Shown here one piece after another: positions 15,954 to 24,221 of a stretch of DNA of 64,000 bases; within the stretch, counting starts at the first letter, position 1; each line of letters opens with the position of its first letter. The DNA is taken from positions 1 through 64,000 of the forward strand of contig CACIRJ010000004.1 in the NCBI GenBank assembly GCA_902588975.1. The letters run 5' to 3'. A model generated the notes under the pieces. That model had not been told where the DNA came from. It saw nothing but the letters and a program-made list of their open reading frames with translations, and did no database searches. Both the position numbers and the translations under genes were made by a program. The DNA is from an uncultured Pelagibacteraceae bacterium (GTDB lineage: Bacteria > Pseudomonadota > Alphaproteobacteria > Pelagibacterales > Pelagibacteraceae).

Positions 15954-17208
15954 AAAATTAGCACTGGTTGACTGTAATTCTTTCTATGTTTCTTGTGAAA
16001 GACTATTTAATCCAAAAATAAGGAAAAAACCTGTTGTAGTTTTATCTAATAATGATGGCTGTATAGTTTCAAGATCCACTGAAGCAAAAGCCTTAGGAAT
16101 TAAAATGGGTGAACCTTACTTTAAAGCAAAGGATATTATTATCAAAAATGATGTACAAGTATTCTCATCAAATTATTCTTTGTATGGAGATTTATCTAGA
16201 AGAGTAATGAGAACTTTAAAAAGATTTAATTCCGATATCGAGGTTTATTCAATTGATGAAGCATTTATGGATTTATCAAATTTTTCTGACAATGAAGTAG
16301 AGCAAGTTGGAAGAGAAATTAGAGAAACAGTTTTAAAATGGACTGGTATTCCAACAAGTATAGGAATAGCTAAAACTAAAACTTTAAGCAAAGTTGCAAA
16401 TCATATAGCTAAGAAAAAACAATCAGGTGTTACAAGTTTAATTGGAATAGAAAATCTCGATCCTATTCTTGAAAAAATTGATATTAACGATGTTTGGGGT
16501 GTTGGAAGACAGATGACAAAGTTTTATCAAAAAAATGGAATTTATAATGCTAAACAATTAAAAAATAAATCAAACACCTGGATTAAAAAATCCTCAAATG
16601 TTCTAAGCTCAAGAACAGCAATGGAACTTAGAGGTGTACCTTGTATTGATTTAGAAAAAACAGCATCAAAAAGAAAAAGCTGTGTAGTATCAAGGTCATT
16701 TGGAAAAAGAATAGAAAAATTTCAAGAACTTGAAGAAGCTGTTGCTAGTTATTGTTTAAATGCATCAGAAAAGATAAGATCTGAAAACCTTGTTGCAAAA
16801 GCTGTTATGGTATTTGTTAGAACCAGTCCTTTTCAAAAACAATTTGGCTTTTATTCAAACTCCAGAACTGTTGATTTTCCTATAGCAACTAACAATAGTA
16901 TAGAGATCGTAAAAAATGCCTTATCTGTATTAAAAGTAATCTTTAGGAAGGGACATCGTTATCAAAAAGCAGGAGTGATGCTAACTGGATTAACAGATGC
17001 TGAAAATAATGAAAACTTATTCTCATCAGCAAAAGACGAGAGAATTAATAGATTGATGAGATCAATTGATAATACAAACTATAGATATGGAAGATCGACA
17101 TTAAGTCTTGCAAGTGCTGGTGTTAGAAAATCATGGAGCATGAAAAGGGATTACAACTCAAAGATAGATACAGCTGACTTTTATTGTTTACCAACGATTA
17201 GAGCTTAA
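15931..17208 (+). CDS. umuC: DNA polymerase V catalytic subunit UmuC
   Basis: Y-family translesion DNA polymerase. The 425 residues match UmuC. The N-terminal LVDCNSFYVSCER holds the first catalytic aspartate, and YSIDEAFMD holds the Asp-Glu pair near residue 107. A KTKTLSKVANH segment and the helix-hairpin-helix WGVGRQM follow. The C-terminal part matches the little-finger and UmuC-specific regions, ending near FYCLPT. It abuts a convergent gene with no space between stops. Its presence shows a mutagenic damage-tolerance pathway in a streamlined genome. Confidence 0.95.
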   Translation: MSYIQYTKKLALVDCNSFYVSCERLFNPKIRKKPVVVLSNNDGCIVSRSTEAKALGIKMGEPYFKAKDIIIKNDVQVFSSNYSLYGDLSRRVMRTLKRFNSDIEVYSIDEAFMDLSNFSDNEVEQVGREIRETVLKWTGIPTSIGIAKTKTLSKVANHIAKKKQSGVTSLIGIENLDPILEKIDINDVWGVGRQMTKFYQKNGIYNAKQLKNKSNTWIKKSSNVLSSRTAMELRGVPCIDLEKTASKRKSCVVSRSFGKRIEKFQELEEAVASYCLNASEKIRSENLVAKAVMVFVRTSPFQKQFGFYSNSRTVDFPIATNNSIEIVKNALSVLKVIFRKGHRYQKAGVMLTGLTDAENNENLFSSAKDERINRLMRSIDNTNYRYGRSTLSLASAGVRKSWSMKRDYNSKIDTADFYCLPTIRA

Positions 17209-18213
17209 CTAAAAAGGTCTAGGATTTTTAGGATAACCTAAGTTTCTACAAGAAGATGATTGTGGAGATGTTGAGCATAAAACAACAGCTCTGGCACCTA
17301 TAACTTGGGATTTATCATTTAATTGACTTAAAATTTCAGAACAACCACTCCATAAGTCATCACATTTATCAGCTTTTCCAACATTAGAGTATTTAATTTT
17401 TAAGTCTGGTATCTGCAAACCTTCATTAGTTGCCTGATGCATATGATGCCTGTATGGTCCAAATTTAAATCTTACACTTGAAGCTCCAGCTAGCGTATCT
17501 CCAAAATAACTAGATCTTAATTTGCCATCTATCCATAAGTGCATGAAGCCTTTTTCAGCCCACTTAATATTTAGTAAAACGTTAACCCATTTTCCTTTTA
17601 AAGGAGAAAAGTTGGGATCTAAATTCACAACATAGTGTTCAGGATATAAATATTCAGATCCAGTCTCATTTGTATGGGAAGCATAATTTGGTGAGTTAAA
17701 GTTCCAAGTAAATCTATTATTTACAATAGCAAAAGATCCATCATGAGACTTCTCACCTTTTCCATAAAGTTTTTTAAAATCAAATAAAGATATAGTGTGT
17801 TTATCAGTTCTAATATCACCCGGTATAAAATAAGCTACTCTATACCATTTAGTTTTATTTTTTTTAGTAGTTTCTTTATATGGTTCCATTATTTGAAATC
17901 TTTGAGCATGACCAAGAATATCAAATCTTTTCCAATCTTTTTCATGTCCTTCATAAGAATATTTTAAATCAAATTCTATTCCTTTTTCAGTAACACCTAA
18001 ACGATCTTCAAACTTTTCAAAAAATTTATAAATATTTGGATTTTCAATATTTCTTGTATTGAATACCATTTTATTATCTGATTGTGCTTTAAGAACGTAA
18101 TAAGCAAAATCTTTCTTTTCTTTTTTTTTCATATTTATATGCCATTTTTCTGCATATAAAATTGAAGGGAATGCAAACAATAGTACAAATATGTATGCTA
18201 AAATTTTTTTCAC
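17209..18213 (-). CDS. Secreted concanavalin-like (polysaccharide-lyase-type) protein
   Basis: Signal peptide (MKKILAYIFVLLFAFPSILYA) followed by about 310 residues with the appearance of a jelly-roll lyase/lectin fold. Segments WYRVAYFIPGDI, SFAIVNNRFTWNF, GKWVNVLLNIKW and HLWIDGKLRSS resemble the heparin-lyase-like polysaccharide lyase family (PF14099-type). The C-terminus has six cysteines and a short tail. Predicted location is periplasm or outside. It begins one base inside the GT2 stop, so it is co-expressed with glycan synthesis genes. It may cut or bind the polymer they make rather than degrade food polysaccharide; this is inference. Confidence 0.65.
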   Translation of the reverse strand: MKKILAYIFVLLFAFPSILYAEKWHINMKKKEKKDFAYYVLKAQSDNKMVFNTRNIENPNIYKFFEKFEDRLGVTEKGIEFDLKYSYEGHEKDWKRFDILGHAQRFQIMEPYKETTKKNKTKWYRVAYFIPGDIRTDKHTISLFDFKKLYGKGEKSHDGSFAIVNNRFTWNFNSPNYASHTNETGSEYLYPEHYVVNLDPNFSPLKGKWVNVLLNIKWAEKGFMHLWIDGKLRSSYFGDTLAGASSVRFKFGPYRHHMHQATNEGLQIPDLKIKYSNVGKADKCDDLWSGCSEILSQLNDKSQVIGARAVVLCSTSPQSSSCRNLGYPKNPRPF

Positions 18214-19082
18214 TATTTAATTTTATCAATATTTTGAATATTTGTTAATGCATTATTTAACTCTTCTAAATTTTCTCTTCTTCCAATCATTACAACTGAT
18301 AATCCAAAAGCTATAATTAGACCTAATGGAATAGCTGTAACAACACTTATGTAATCAGCCATTAAAATTAAATAAATAGCATAAAATAAAATTGATCGAA
18401 TAATAACTGTAGATTTAAAAACAGCTATGATTGCTAAAGAATGCTTAATTAAATTTTTAAAACTCATTTTAGAAGGGCCAAAATATCTTGTTCCTCTTAT
18501 AGATGGAGAGGAAGATCTGTCTTTTTCTAATTTTGCCAATGCTCCAGAAAAGCTGCACCAAGTAGATTTATCGTTTATTAATTTCTCAACAGTTGACTTT
18601 GGAAGACATGTATAATTTCCAAATTTTATCGAATGACCAGTAAATACATAAGTTATTATTTTATGGAAATGATAACAAGTTTTAAAAATAATATTTTCAG
18701 ATCTTTTTACTCTTTCTCCTACAATTGGCTTTCCTTCGTCATATTTTATGTATTCTAGAAAACTTTTGATTTCTTCTGGCCTATCTTCACCATCAGAATC
18801 CATTGGAATTACATAATCAAATTCTTTATTTTGAAATATATGTTTAAGTCCTGTTGCAATACATCTTCCATGTCCTTGATTGTTTTTAATATTTAAAATT
18901 TCAATCGATAATAAATTTTCTGTATTGGAGATAGAAGCTGGTTTTTCCTCAGTTGATGCATCATTAACTATAAGAAGAGAAAATTCAGCATCTAAGTCTT
19001 TTACAATTGTATTTATTTCTTCAATTAATTTTGAAGCTGATTTCCAGTCATTATAAACTGGTGTTAAAATAGTAATTTTCAT
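18213..19082 (-). CDS. Family 2 glycosyltransferase with C-terminal membrane helices
   Basis: 289 residues. The N-terminal GT-A domain has ITILTPVYNDW, LLIVNDAST and the metal-binding MDSDGEDRPEEI. Two hydrophobic helices at the C-terminus (about 225-265) place it at the inner membrane, as in polyprenyl-phosphate sugar transferases (dolichyl-phosphate mannose synthase / GtrB / ArnC type). It would load a sugar onto undecaprenyl phosphate, which the GT39-type protein upstream in the operon could use as donor. The sugar cannot be told. A 34-residue membrane peptide lies directly upstream. Confidence 0.82.
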   Translation of the reverse strand: MKITILTPVYNDWKSASKLIEEINTIVKDLDAEFSLLIVNDASTEEKPASISNTENLLSIEILNIKNNQGHGRCIATGLKHIFQNKEFDYVIPMDSDGEDRPEEIKSFLEYIKYDEGKPIVGERVKRSENIIFKTCYHFHKIITYVFTGHSIKFGNYTCLPKSTVEKLINDKSTWCSFSGALAKLEKDRSSSPSIRGTRYFGPSKMSFKNLIKHSLAIIAVFKSTVIIRSILFYAIYLILMADYISVVTAIPLGLIIAFGLSVVMIGRRENLEELNNALTNIQNIDKIK

Positions 19083-19086
19083 TTAT

Positions 19087-19191
19087 TTAACTTGCAAGCA
19101 ACCTCAGCAAAGAGGCTACAATTCCATGTCCAGACAACTCTATTATTACAACAATAAAGACGATGAAAAGTATGTTTTTATTGAATTTCAT
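19087..19191 (-). CDS. 34-residue membrane micro-protein
   Basis: An open frame from ATG at 19191 to TAA at 19087 encodes MKFNKNILFIVFIVVIIEL followed by SGHGIVASLLRLLAS. It has a lysine/asparagine-rich start and one hydrophobic helix. It begins two bases after the stop of the GT39-type gene and ends four bases before the GT2 start, filling the gap exactly. This position suggests that it is translated by coupling. No Shine-Dalgarno is visible. Function unknown; it may be a small subunit of the membrane glycosyltransferase pair. A chance ORF is possible because of its size. Confidence 0.5.
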   Translation of the reverse strand: MKFNKNILFIVFIVVIIELSGHGIVASLLRLLAS

Positions 19192-19193
19192 AT

Positions 19194-20513
19194 CTACGAT
19201 CCAACGCAAATCTTATCAATACACATATATTTATCAAATGAATTCAATTTTTGCTTAGTAACAAATCCTTTCCAAATAGGCCTTGAATTAATGTGATATG
19301 ATAAATTTCCAGCTGTCCATTCATCACCAAGGACATATTTAATAGGTTCATCATGTTGTTCATGCCATGCCATTTGAACTTTAATAGCTATATCTCTTCC
19401 AGGATAATCAGTCCTCTTATCAGTCTGAGATATTGAGACATAACCGTACAAAATTGGAGATAATAAAAATAAAAATATAAATCCTATTAAAAAAGAATTT
19501 AGTTTCTTAATGTTCATTTGAGTTTTTAAAAGGTAAATAAATAAAGTTCCAAAGAATAAGTAAAAAGGTGTCATCCACATGGTTCTAATCTTTGATCCAG
19601 TTATTAACGCAGTCATAAATACTAATATTATAGGGACTAAATTAATAAATATTAAAAATAAAAGTTTCTCATCTTTTAAATTTATTTTTTTGGGTATTTT
19701 TTTCACTAGTAACCAAACTAAAATTAAAAATGGTATTAAAATACCAATTTGTTTCAATGTGAATATCAATGGATATTTAAGATGATTTATTATTTGTCCT
19801 TCATCCAAACCTGCACGAGCAAAACCATACTTGATAGTAATAAAATCGTTGTTGAATAACCAAATTATATGTGGAATTAAAATTACAAAAAATACTTCTA
19901 AAGAAACTAAATATTTAAAATCAAATTTTTTTGATTTTTTAAAAAATATTAAATATGCAAACAATAAATCTATTGAGACTAATAAATATATAAAAAGATA
20001 TTTTGATAAAATACCAAATGCTGCTACAGCTCCTAACAAGATACAATCATAAAGCTCAATTTTTTTACTAATATATATTTTCCAAGTATAATAAACCGTC
20101 AAACACCAAAAAGGTAATTGACAAACATTTACATTAAATTCTGGAGTTGTGAAATTATAGAAGTATATCCCTTCAATAAGAAAAACTGATAACAAACTCA
20201 AAGTGCCATCATTAAGAATTTCCTGTGATAATTTAAAAATAATGAAAAAAGACACAACTACAAAAATTTGACTTAAAAAATAATAAACCCAATCTTGTGG
20301 TCCAAATATTTGAAAAAAAACTTCTGGAAAAAATGCACTTAGCGGTGGATGTTTAGTAAATCCCCAATCTAAATTACTACCCCAAGCCAAAGCTTCAATT
20401 GTATCTAAAGGTAAATTTGAGTTTGTAATAGTTGGAACAACTGTCCATAGAATTAAGTGAGTCGTTACAAAAATATAAAAAATATTATTTATATTTCTTT
20501 TATTTAAAGCCAT
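19194..20513 (-). CDS. GT39/ArnT-like membrane glycosyltransferase
   Basis: About 439 residues with roughly ten hydrophobic helices. The first periplasmic loop has LPLDTIEALAWG and the following GFTKHPPLSAFF, the acidic and HPPL signature of PMT/ArnT-type (GT39/GT83) enzymes. These take a sugar from a polyprenyl-phosphate carrier and transfer it to lipid A, protein or glycan on the outer face of the inner membrane. The start at 20513 (MALNKRNINN) is preferred. The upstream ATG at 20549 lies within the dksA -35 box. It is the first gene of the leftward glycan operon with the micro-protein, GT2 and lyase-fold gene. Confidence 0.8.
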   Translation of the reverse strand: MALNKRNINNIFYIFVTTHLILWTVVPTITNSNLPLDTIEALAWGSNLDWGFTKHPPLSAFFPEVFFQIFGPQDWVYYFLSQIFVVVSFFIIFKLSQEILNDGTLSLLSVFLIEGIYFYNFTTPEFNVNVCQLPFWCLTVYYTWKIYISKKIELYDCILLGAVAAFGILSKYLFIYLLVSIDLLFAYLIFFKKSKKFDFKYLVSLEVFFVILIPHIIWLFNNDFITIKYGFARAGLDEGQIINHLKYPLIFTLKQIGILIPFLILVWLLVKKIPKKINLKDEKLLFLIFINLVPIILVFMTALITGSKIRTMWMTPFYLFFGTLFIYLLKTQMNIKKLNSFLIGFIFLFLLSPILYGYVSISQTDKRTDYPGRDIAIKVQMAWHEQHDEPIKYVLGDEWTAGNLSYHINSRPIWKGFVTKQKLNSFDKYMCIDKICVGS

Positions 20514-20542
20514 TTTTATCAATCTATATGAATAAACCGTTC

Positions 20543-20570
20543 TTGACACTCATTTATTCATGAATATATT
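20543..20570 (+). promoter_or_regulatory. Sigma-70 promoter of dksA
   Basis: TTGACA (20543-20548) and TATATT (20565-20570) are separated by 16 bases. The expected start is near 20577, about 16 bases before the dksA ATG. The -35 box is a perfect consensus. Confidence 0.65.
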
Positions 20571-20592
20571 CTCCAACTCAAAATAGCTAGCT

Positions 20593-21009
20593 ATGGTAAG
20601 AATTTCAAAAACTTATACTCCAAAAGAAAAAGAAAAATACATGTGTGCTAAGCATTTAGCGTATTTTAAGATGAAATTAATGGAATGGAAAAAAGATTTA
20701 AAGAGATCTAACAACGAAGCAATTTTTCAAGCGTCTATGGATGATAATAGTGCATCTGCAGATATAGTTGATCAAGCAAGTTCATATACAGAAAAAAATG
20801 TTGAAATGAGAGCAATTAATAGACAAATCAAATTAATTTCAAAAATTGACGGTGCATTGAAAAAAATTCAAGATGGAACATACGGTTTTTGTGAGGAAAC
20901 TGGTGAGCCCATTGGTTTAAAAAGATTAATGGCAAGACCAGTTGCAACCCTCTGTATAGCAGCTCAAGAGAAGCACGAAAAAGACGAAAAGGTTTACGCA
21001 GACGATTAG
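20593..21009 (+). CDS. dksA: RNA polymerase-binding regulator DksA
   Basis: Binds the RNA polymerase secondary channel and, with ppGpp, adjusts rRNA and amino-acid gene transcription. The 138 residues have a long N-terminal coiled coil with the tip motif DIVDQA (DxxDxA). The globular end reads YGFCEETGEPIGLKRLMARP followed by ATLCIAAQ. In the canonical zinc finger each of these two segments has CxxC; here each keeps only the first cysteine, so zinc is probably not bound in the usual way, as in other alphaproteobacterial DksA. The helical tail ends in acidic residues. It is single and has its own promoter. Confidence 0.93.
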   Translation: MVRISKTYTPKEKEKYMCAKHLAYFKMKLMEWKKDLKRSNNEAIFQASMDDNSASADIVDQASSYTEKNVEMRAINRQIKLISKIDGALKKIQDGTYGFCEETGEPIGLKRLMARPVATLCIAAQEKHEKDEKVYADD

Positions 21010-21016
21010 AAAATTT

Positions 21017-21433
21017 TTAATGAGATTTAAAACCACTTTCTGTTGTTTCATTTATTACCCATTCAGTAGAAAACAGGCCCTGCTTTACACTAATTAGATA
21101 AAAGTAATTTTTTCCATCTCCAATTCCTGAAATTGAGTCGCTACCCATGCCAATCCCACCTATGCCAGCACCAGTTACTTTAATTTTATATTTTCCACTA
21201 ACTGTATGAACAACATTTTCTTTTACTCCGAGTTTAGCAATTTCTACTCCATTCACATTGACTTTAGCTAACACGGCGCTTGCCACAAATCCACTTTCTC
21301 TAAGAAAATACAAATTTGTTTCTCCTGAACTACTTGATGATATGGCTGGTTTCATTTTAGATCCAGTACCAGAACATTGGTACAGACCTAAAATAAGTGT
21401 TATAATAAAAAATAATTTAAATTTATTTTTCAA
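21017..21433 (-). CDS. Lipoprotein, DUF2846-like
   Basis: A 138-residue lipoprotein. The signal sequence ends with the lipobox LYQC, giving a mature N-terminal cysteine near residue 20. After a Ser-rich linker the domain reads NLYFLRESG, VNGVEIAKLGVKEN and HTVSGKYKIKVTGAG. This resembles DUF2846-type beta domains (vDG..i..l..g.y..). Function unknown. It follows the small beta-barrel gene by 13 bases in the same direction, so the two may be co-transcribed envelope proteins. It is convergent with dksA. Confidence 0.6.
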   Translation of the reverse strand: MKNKFKLFFIITLILGLYQCSGTGSKMKPAISSSSSGETNLYFLRESGFVASAVLAKVNVNGVEIAKLGVKENVVHTVSGKYKIKVTGAGIGGIGMGSDSISGIGDGKNYFYLISVKQGLFSTEWVINETTESGFKSH

Positions 21434-21446
21434 AATATTTAAAAAA

Positions 21447-22034
21447 TTAGAACATTACACCATAATATAACATGGTCATATCAGAGTCTCCATCACCACC
21501 TACATCGGAATAATAAGTCAAGCCTACTCTGCTTCCATCTAATTCAAATCCCCCACCAACTAAATAACCAGTTCCAGAGATTGTTTCAGATACTGTATAC
21601 TTTGTTCCACCAATTGTTATAGATCCAACACCATTTAATTCAGATCTATGCATTCCTACTTTAAAAAAAATATCGTCTGATTTAAATACTGCTGCAGCAT
21701 CAACACCTCTAGCATCATATCCCTCTGTAGCTGAGGCTCCAGAAATAGTATAAGTTGCGTCAAGACTGCCTGTTAAAAAAAAACCAAATTCTACACTCAT
21801 TTCTGAAGAAAGCGGCATGTCTGCAAATAATCTACCGACCCACGTAGCTTCATCATATGAATATGTTACAGTTGACCCAGAAGCATTTGCTAATGCTTGA
21901 GCAGTATCCTCGGCTCTCATATCTGCATAGACAAGTCCACCTTCAATTCCCATTCGAAGCTCTTCTGATATTGAATTCTTGATTCCAGTGATTGAAATAA
22001 CTAAAACCAATAAGATAAGTTTAATTTTTTTCAT
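21447..22034 (-). CDS. Small outer-membrane beta-barrel protein
   Basis: 195 residues with a signal peptide (cleavage likely after NSISE or slightly earlier), then alternating polar/hydrophobic strands rich in Gly, Ser and Tyr. The last residues MTMLYYGVMF end in phenylalanine, the usual signal for BAM-mediated insertion. The strand pattern (MGIEGGLVYADM, VGRLFADMPL, VEFGFFLTGSL, GYLVGGGFEL, VGLTYYSDVG) fits an eight-stranded OmpA/OmpW-like barrel. No peptidoglycan-binding domain follows. Exact function unknown. Confidence 0.7.
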   Translation of the reverse strand: MKKIKLILLVLVISITGIKNSISEELRMGIEGGLVYADMRAEDTAQALANASGSTVTYSYDEATWVGRLFADMPLSSEMSVEFGFFLTGSLDATYTISGASATEGYDARGVDAAAVFKSDDIFFKVGMHRSELNGVGSITIGGTKYTVSETISGTGYLVGGGFELDGSRVGLTYYSDVGGDGDSDMTMLYYGVMF

Positions 22035-22124
22035 AAATACTCCTGTTTAAATTATATTGATAATAACAATCTATTTAGAGATTAAAAACTTTTTTTTTAA
22101 AAAAAAATCCTTTAATTTCAGTAA

Positions 22125-22751
22125 TTAATACGGCAGATCTATCTCTGCACCTTTATTTAAAGCTTTAAACCCTTTTACTACAGCTGGACGTTCGGCAATT
22201 TCAATAAACCACCTAGATAGATTTTCAAAATTATTTAACCCAATATCGTGTCTTTTATGTCTTGCAATCCAAGACCATGTAGCAATATCAGCAATAGAGT
22301 ACTTATCATTTGCTAAAAACTTACTTTGAGCCAATCTAGCTTCAAGATCTTCGTAAATTTTTCTGGTGATTTTAAAGTATCTTTCCTCACCCCACTCACT
22401 TTTTCCTTGATGATAATAATGAAACTGATGATGTTGTCCTATCATTGGGCCAACAATAGCCATTTGAGCCATCAACCACTGATTTATCTCTAACCTATCT
22501 GCTTCCGGATAGAGTTTTTTACTTTTCTCGCCCAAGTACATAAGTATAACTCCAGACTCGAATACAGTCTTATCATTCTCATGATCTATAATTACAGGAA
22601 TTTTATTAAAGGGACTTATTTTTTTAAATTCTGGTTTAAATTGATCTCCACTCAAATTAACTTTTGTAAGTTTGTATTTAAAATCAATTTCCTCGAGCAT
22701 TATACTTATTTTCCAACCATTAGGAGTATCGGCAGTAAAGAGTTCTATCAT
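22125..22751 (-). CDS. Glutathione S-transferase family protein
   Basis: The 208 residues have a thioredoxin-fold N-terminal half (MIELFTADTPNGWKISIMLEE, with the NKIPVI segment and the following ESGVILMYLGEK that bind glutathione) and an all-helical C-terminal half with SIADIATWSWIARH. This order is typical of bacterial GSTs related to YfcG/YghU disulfide-bond reductases. The start overlaps the reductase stop by four bases (ATGA). It is the last gene of the ferredoxin-reductase-GST run and suggests a redox or peroxide-related role. Confidence 0.88.
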   Translation of the reverse strand: MIELFTADTPNGWKISIMLEEIDFKYKLTKVNLSGDQFKPEFKKISPFNKIPVIIDHENDKTVFESGVILMYLGEKSKKLYPEADRLEINQWLMAQMAIVGPMIGQHHQFHYYHQGKSEWGEERYFKITRKIYEDLEARLAQSKFLANDKYSIADIATWSWIARHKRHDIGLNNFENLSRWFIEIAERPAVVKGFKALNKGAEIDLPY

Positions 22752-23764
22752 TCTTTTACACCCAATCTATCTTTGATAGTGCTGGATGCAGTTGTAAATT
22801 CAAATCTATATTTTTCATCAGGTCTTGCATGTTTAAAGCAGCCTCTTGCAGCTAAAGCTCCCTCATGAAAACCTGAAAGTATTAACTTTAATTTGCCTGG
22901 ATAAGTACAGATATCCCCAATTGCAAATATTCCCTTTTTATTTGTCTCGAAATTTTCTGTATTTACTGGAATTGTTTTTTTATCTAAATTTAATCCCCAT
23001 TCTGCAATTGGTCCTAATTGCATTATTAATCCAAAAAAACCTAAAACATAATCAGCTTTAATAACTTTGTTTTCGCCTGACTCACTTTTTATTTCTACGC
23101 TTTCTAATGAACCATTTCCATGGACATCTTTAATTGAATATTTGGTAATTAGATTGATAGTTTTATTATCACTTAATTCTTTTATTTTTTTAACACTGGC
23201 TGGCAGCCCTCTAAACTCATCTCTTCTATGAACAAGAGTTACTTTGGATAAATTAGATAATTCTATAGCCCAATCAAGTGCACTATCTCCACCTCCAAAA
23301 ATAACTACTGATTTATCTTTAAAGATAGTTTTATCTTTTATTGAATATAAAACTGATTTTCCGTGATACTTTTCAGTACTTTTGGTTGGAAATTTTCTAG
23401 GTTCAAAAGATCCTACGCCTCCTGCAATAACAACGTTTGGTGTTTCAAATTCCTTACCATTTAATGTTTTAACGATCCATTTATCGTTTTCACTCTTTAA
23501 TTCTTGAACTCTATCACTTAAATGAAAATTAAAATTAAAAGGTTTAATTTGTTCAATTAAATTATTTGTGAGTTCTTCTCCAGTACACTCTGGGACTGCG
23601 GGAATATCATAAATTGGTTTATCAGGATAAAGCTCGATACACTGTCCACCAATTTTATCTAAGTTGTCAACTATCTCACATTTCAATCCAATGATACCTA
23701 ATTGATGAGCACAAAATAAACCTGTTGGTCCTGCGCCAATGATGACTACGTCTGTTTTTATCAT
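22748..23764 (-). CDS. Ferredoxin--NADP+ reductase, thioredoxin-reductase-like
   Basis: FAD enzyme of 338 residues. The FAD-binding motif IIGAGPTGLFCA is at the N-terminus and the NADP-binding motif VIFGGGDSALDWA near residue 155. GGQCIELYPDKPIYDIPA and a late AIGDICTYPGKLKLI segment are hallmarks of the YumC/TrxR-like ferredoxin reductases. The CxxC pair of true thioredoxin reductase is missing, which supports the FNR call. It overlaps the ferredoxin stop by one base, so the electron partner is probably that ferredoxin. Direction of electron flow is not known. Confidence 0.9.
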   Translation of the reverse strand: MIKTDVVIIGAGPTGLFCAHQLGIIGLKCEIVDNLDKIGGQCIELYPDKPIYDIPAVPECTGEELTNNLIEQIKPFNFNFHLSDRVQELKSENDKWIVKTLNGKEFETPNVVIAGGVGSFEPRKFPTKSTEKYHGKSVLYSIKDKTIFKDKSVVIFGGGDSALDWAIELSNLSKVTLVHRRDEFRGLPASVKKIKELSDNKTINLITKYSIKDVHGNGSLESVEIKSESGENKVIKADYVLGFFGLIMQLGPIAEWGLNLDKKTIPVNTENFETNKKGIFAIGDICTYPGKLKLILSGFHEGALAARGCFKHARPDEKYRFEFTTASSTIKDRLGVKE

Positions 23765-24087
23765 TAAACTTGTTTCTCCGGCATATGAACAATTAAACCA
23801 TCTAGGTCATCTGTGACAATTAACTGACAACTTAATCTGCTATTAGATTTTGGTTCAAAGGCCTGGTCTAGCATATCATCTTCTCCCATTTCTTTTTCAG
23901 GCAGTTTTTTTAACCATTCATCATCATTAATATAAACATGACAGGTTGCACATGACATTCCACCACCGCAATCAGCATCTATACCAGGTATGTTGCTTCT
24001 AACAGCTCCTTCCATAACAGTCATTCCATTAGGTACTTCTACTTCATGTGCATTTCCATTAAATTCTATATATTTAATTTTTGCCAT
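23764..24087 (-). CDS. [2Fe-2S] ferredoxin, adrenodoxin type
   Basis: 107 residues. The cluster ligands are seen in DADCGGGMSCATCHVYI (three cysteines near 41, 47 and 50) and CQLIV (fourth, near 87). The family carries electrons between an FAD reductase and cytochrome P450, hydroxylase or Fe-S assembly enzymes. The neighbour FNR is the likely donor. It is the first gene of an operon separated from proteorhodopsin by an intrinsic terminator and a candidate promoter. Confidence 0.93.
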   Translation of the reverse strand: MAKIKYIEFNGNAHEVEVPNGMTVMEGAVRSNIPGIDADCGGGMSCATCHVYINDDEWLKKLPEKEMGEDDMLDQAFEPKSNSRLSCQLIVTDDLDGLIVHMPEKQV

Positions 24088-24102
24088 ATTTAATAAATAA
24101 TT

Positions 24103-24131
24103 CTTATAAACTAATTTGCGACTGCGGCAAA
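24103..24131 (-). promoter_or_regulatory. Candidate promoter of the ferredoxin-FNR-GST operon
   Basis: On the minus strand TTTGCC (24131-24126) and TATAAG (24108-24103) are 17 bases apart. The ferredoxin ATG lies 16 bases beyond the -10 box. The -35 box is weak, which suggests dependence on an activator or a modest level. Confidence 0.45.
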
Positions 24132-24133
24132 TT
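24113..24133. promoter_or_regulatory. Inverted repeat AATTTGC-N7-GCAAATT in the ferredoxin promoter
   Basis: Perfect 7-base arms around GACTGCG. It covers the -35 box and most of the spacer, where a repressor would block polymerase. It could be an operator for a redox, iron or light-response regulator; the regulator is not identifiable here. Confidence 0.45.
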
Positions 24134-24164
24134 TTTGAAGTTTAGCATTTTCTTTTTTTAGACC

Positions 24165-24207
24165 AAAAAAAAAGGCAGGTATGTTTTAGCATACCCGCCT
24201 CTTTTTA
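24165..24207 (-). terminator. Intrinsic terminator of proteorhodopsin
   Basis: On the minus strand GGCGGGTATG pairs with CATACCTGCC (one G-U pair) over a six-base loop, followed by a T-run. It lies 15 bases after the proteorhodopsin stop and separates that transcript from ferredoxin. Confidence 0.88.
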
Positions 24208-24221
24208 ATATTAAAAGCTAA

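Noticed and set aside
22080-22124. T-run/A-run pair between the beta-barrel and GST genes as a terminator
   Set aside because: No GC-rich stem; only AT homopolymers.
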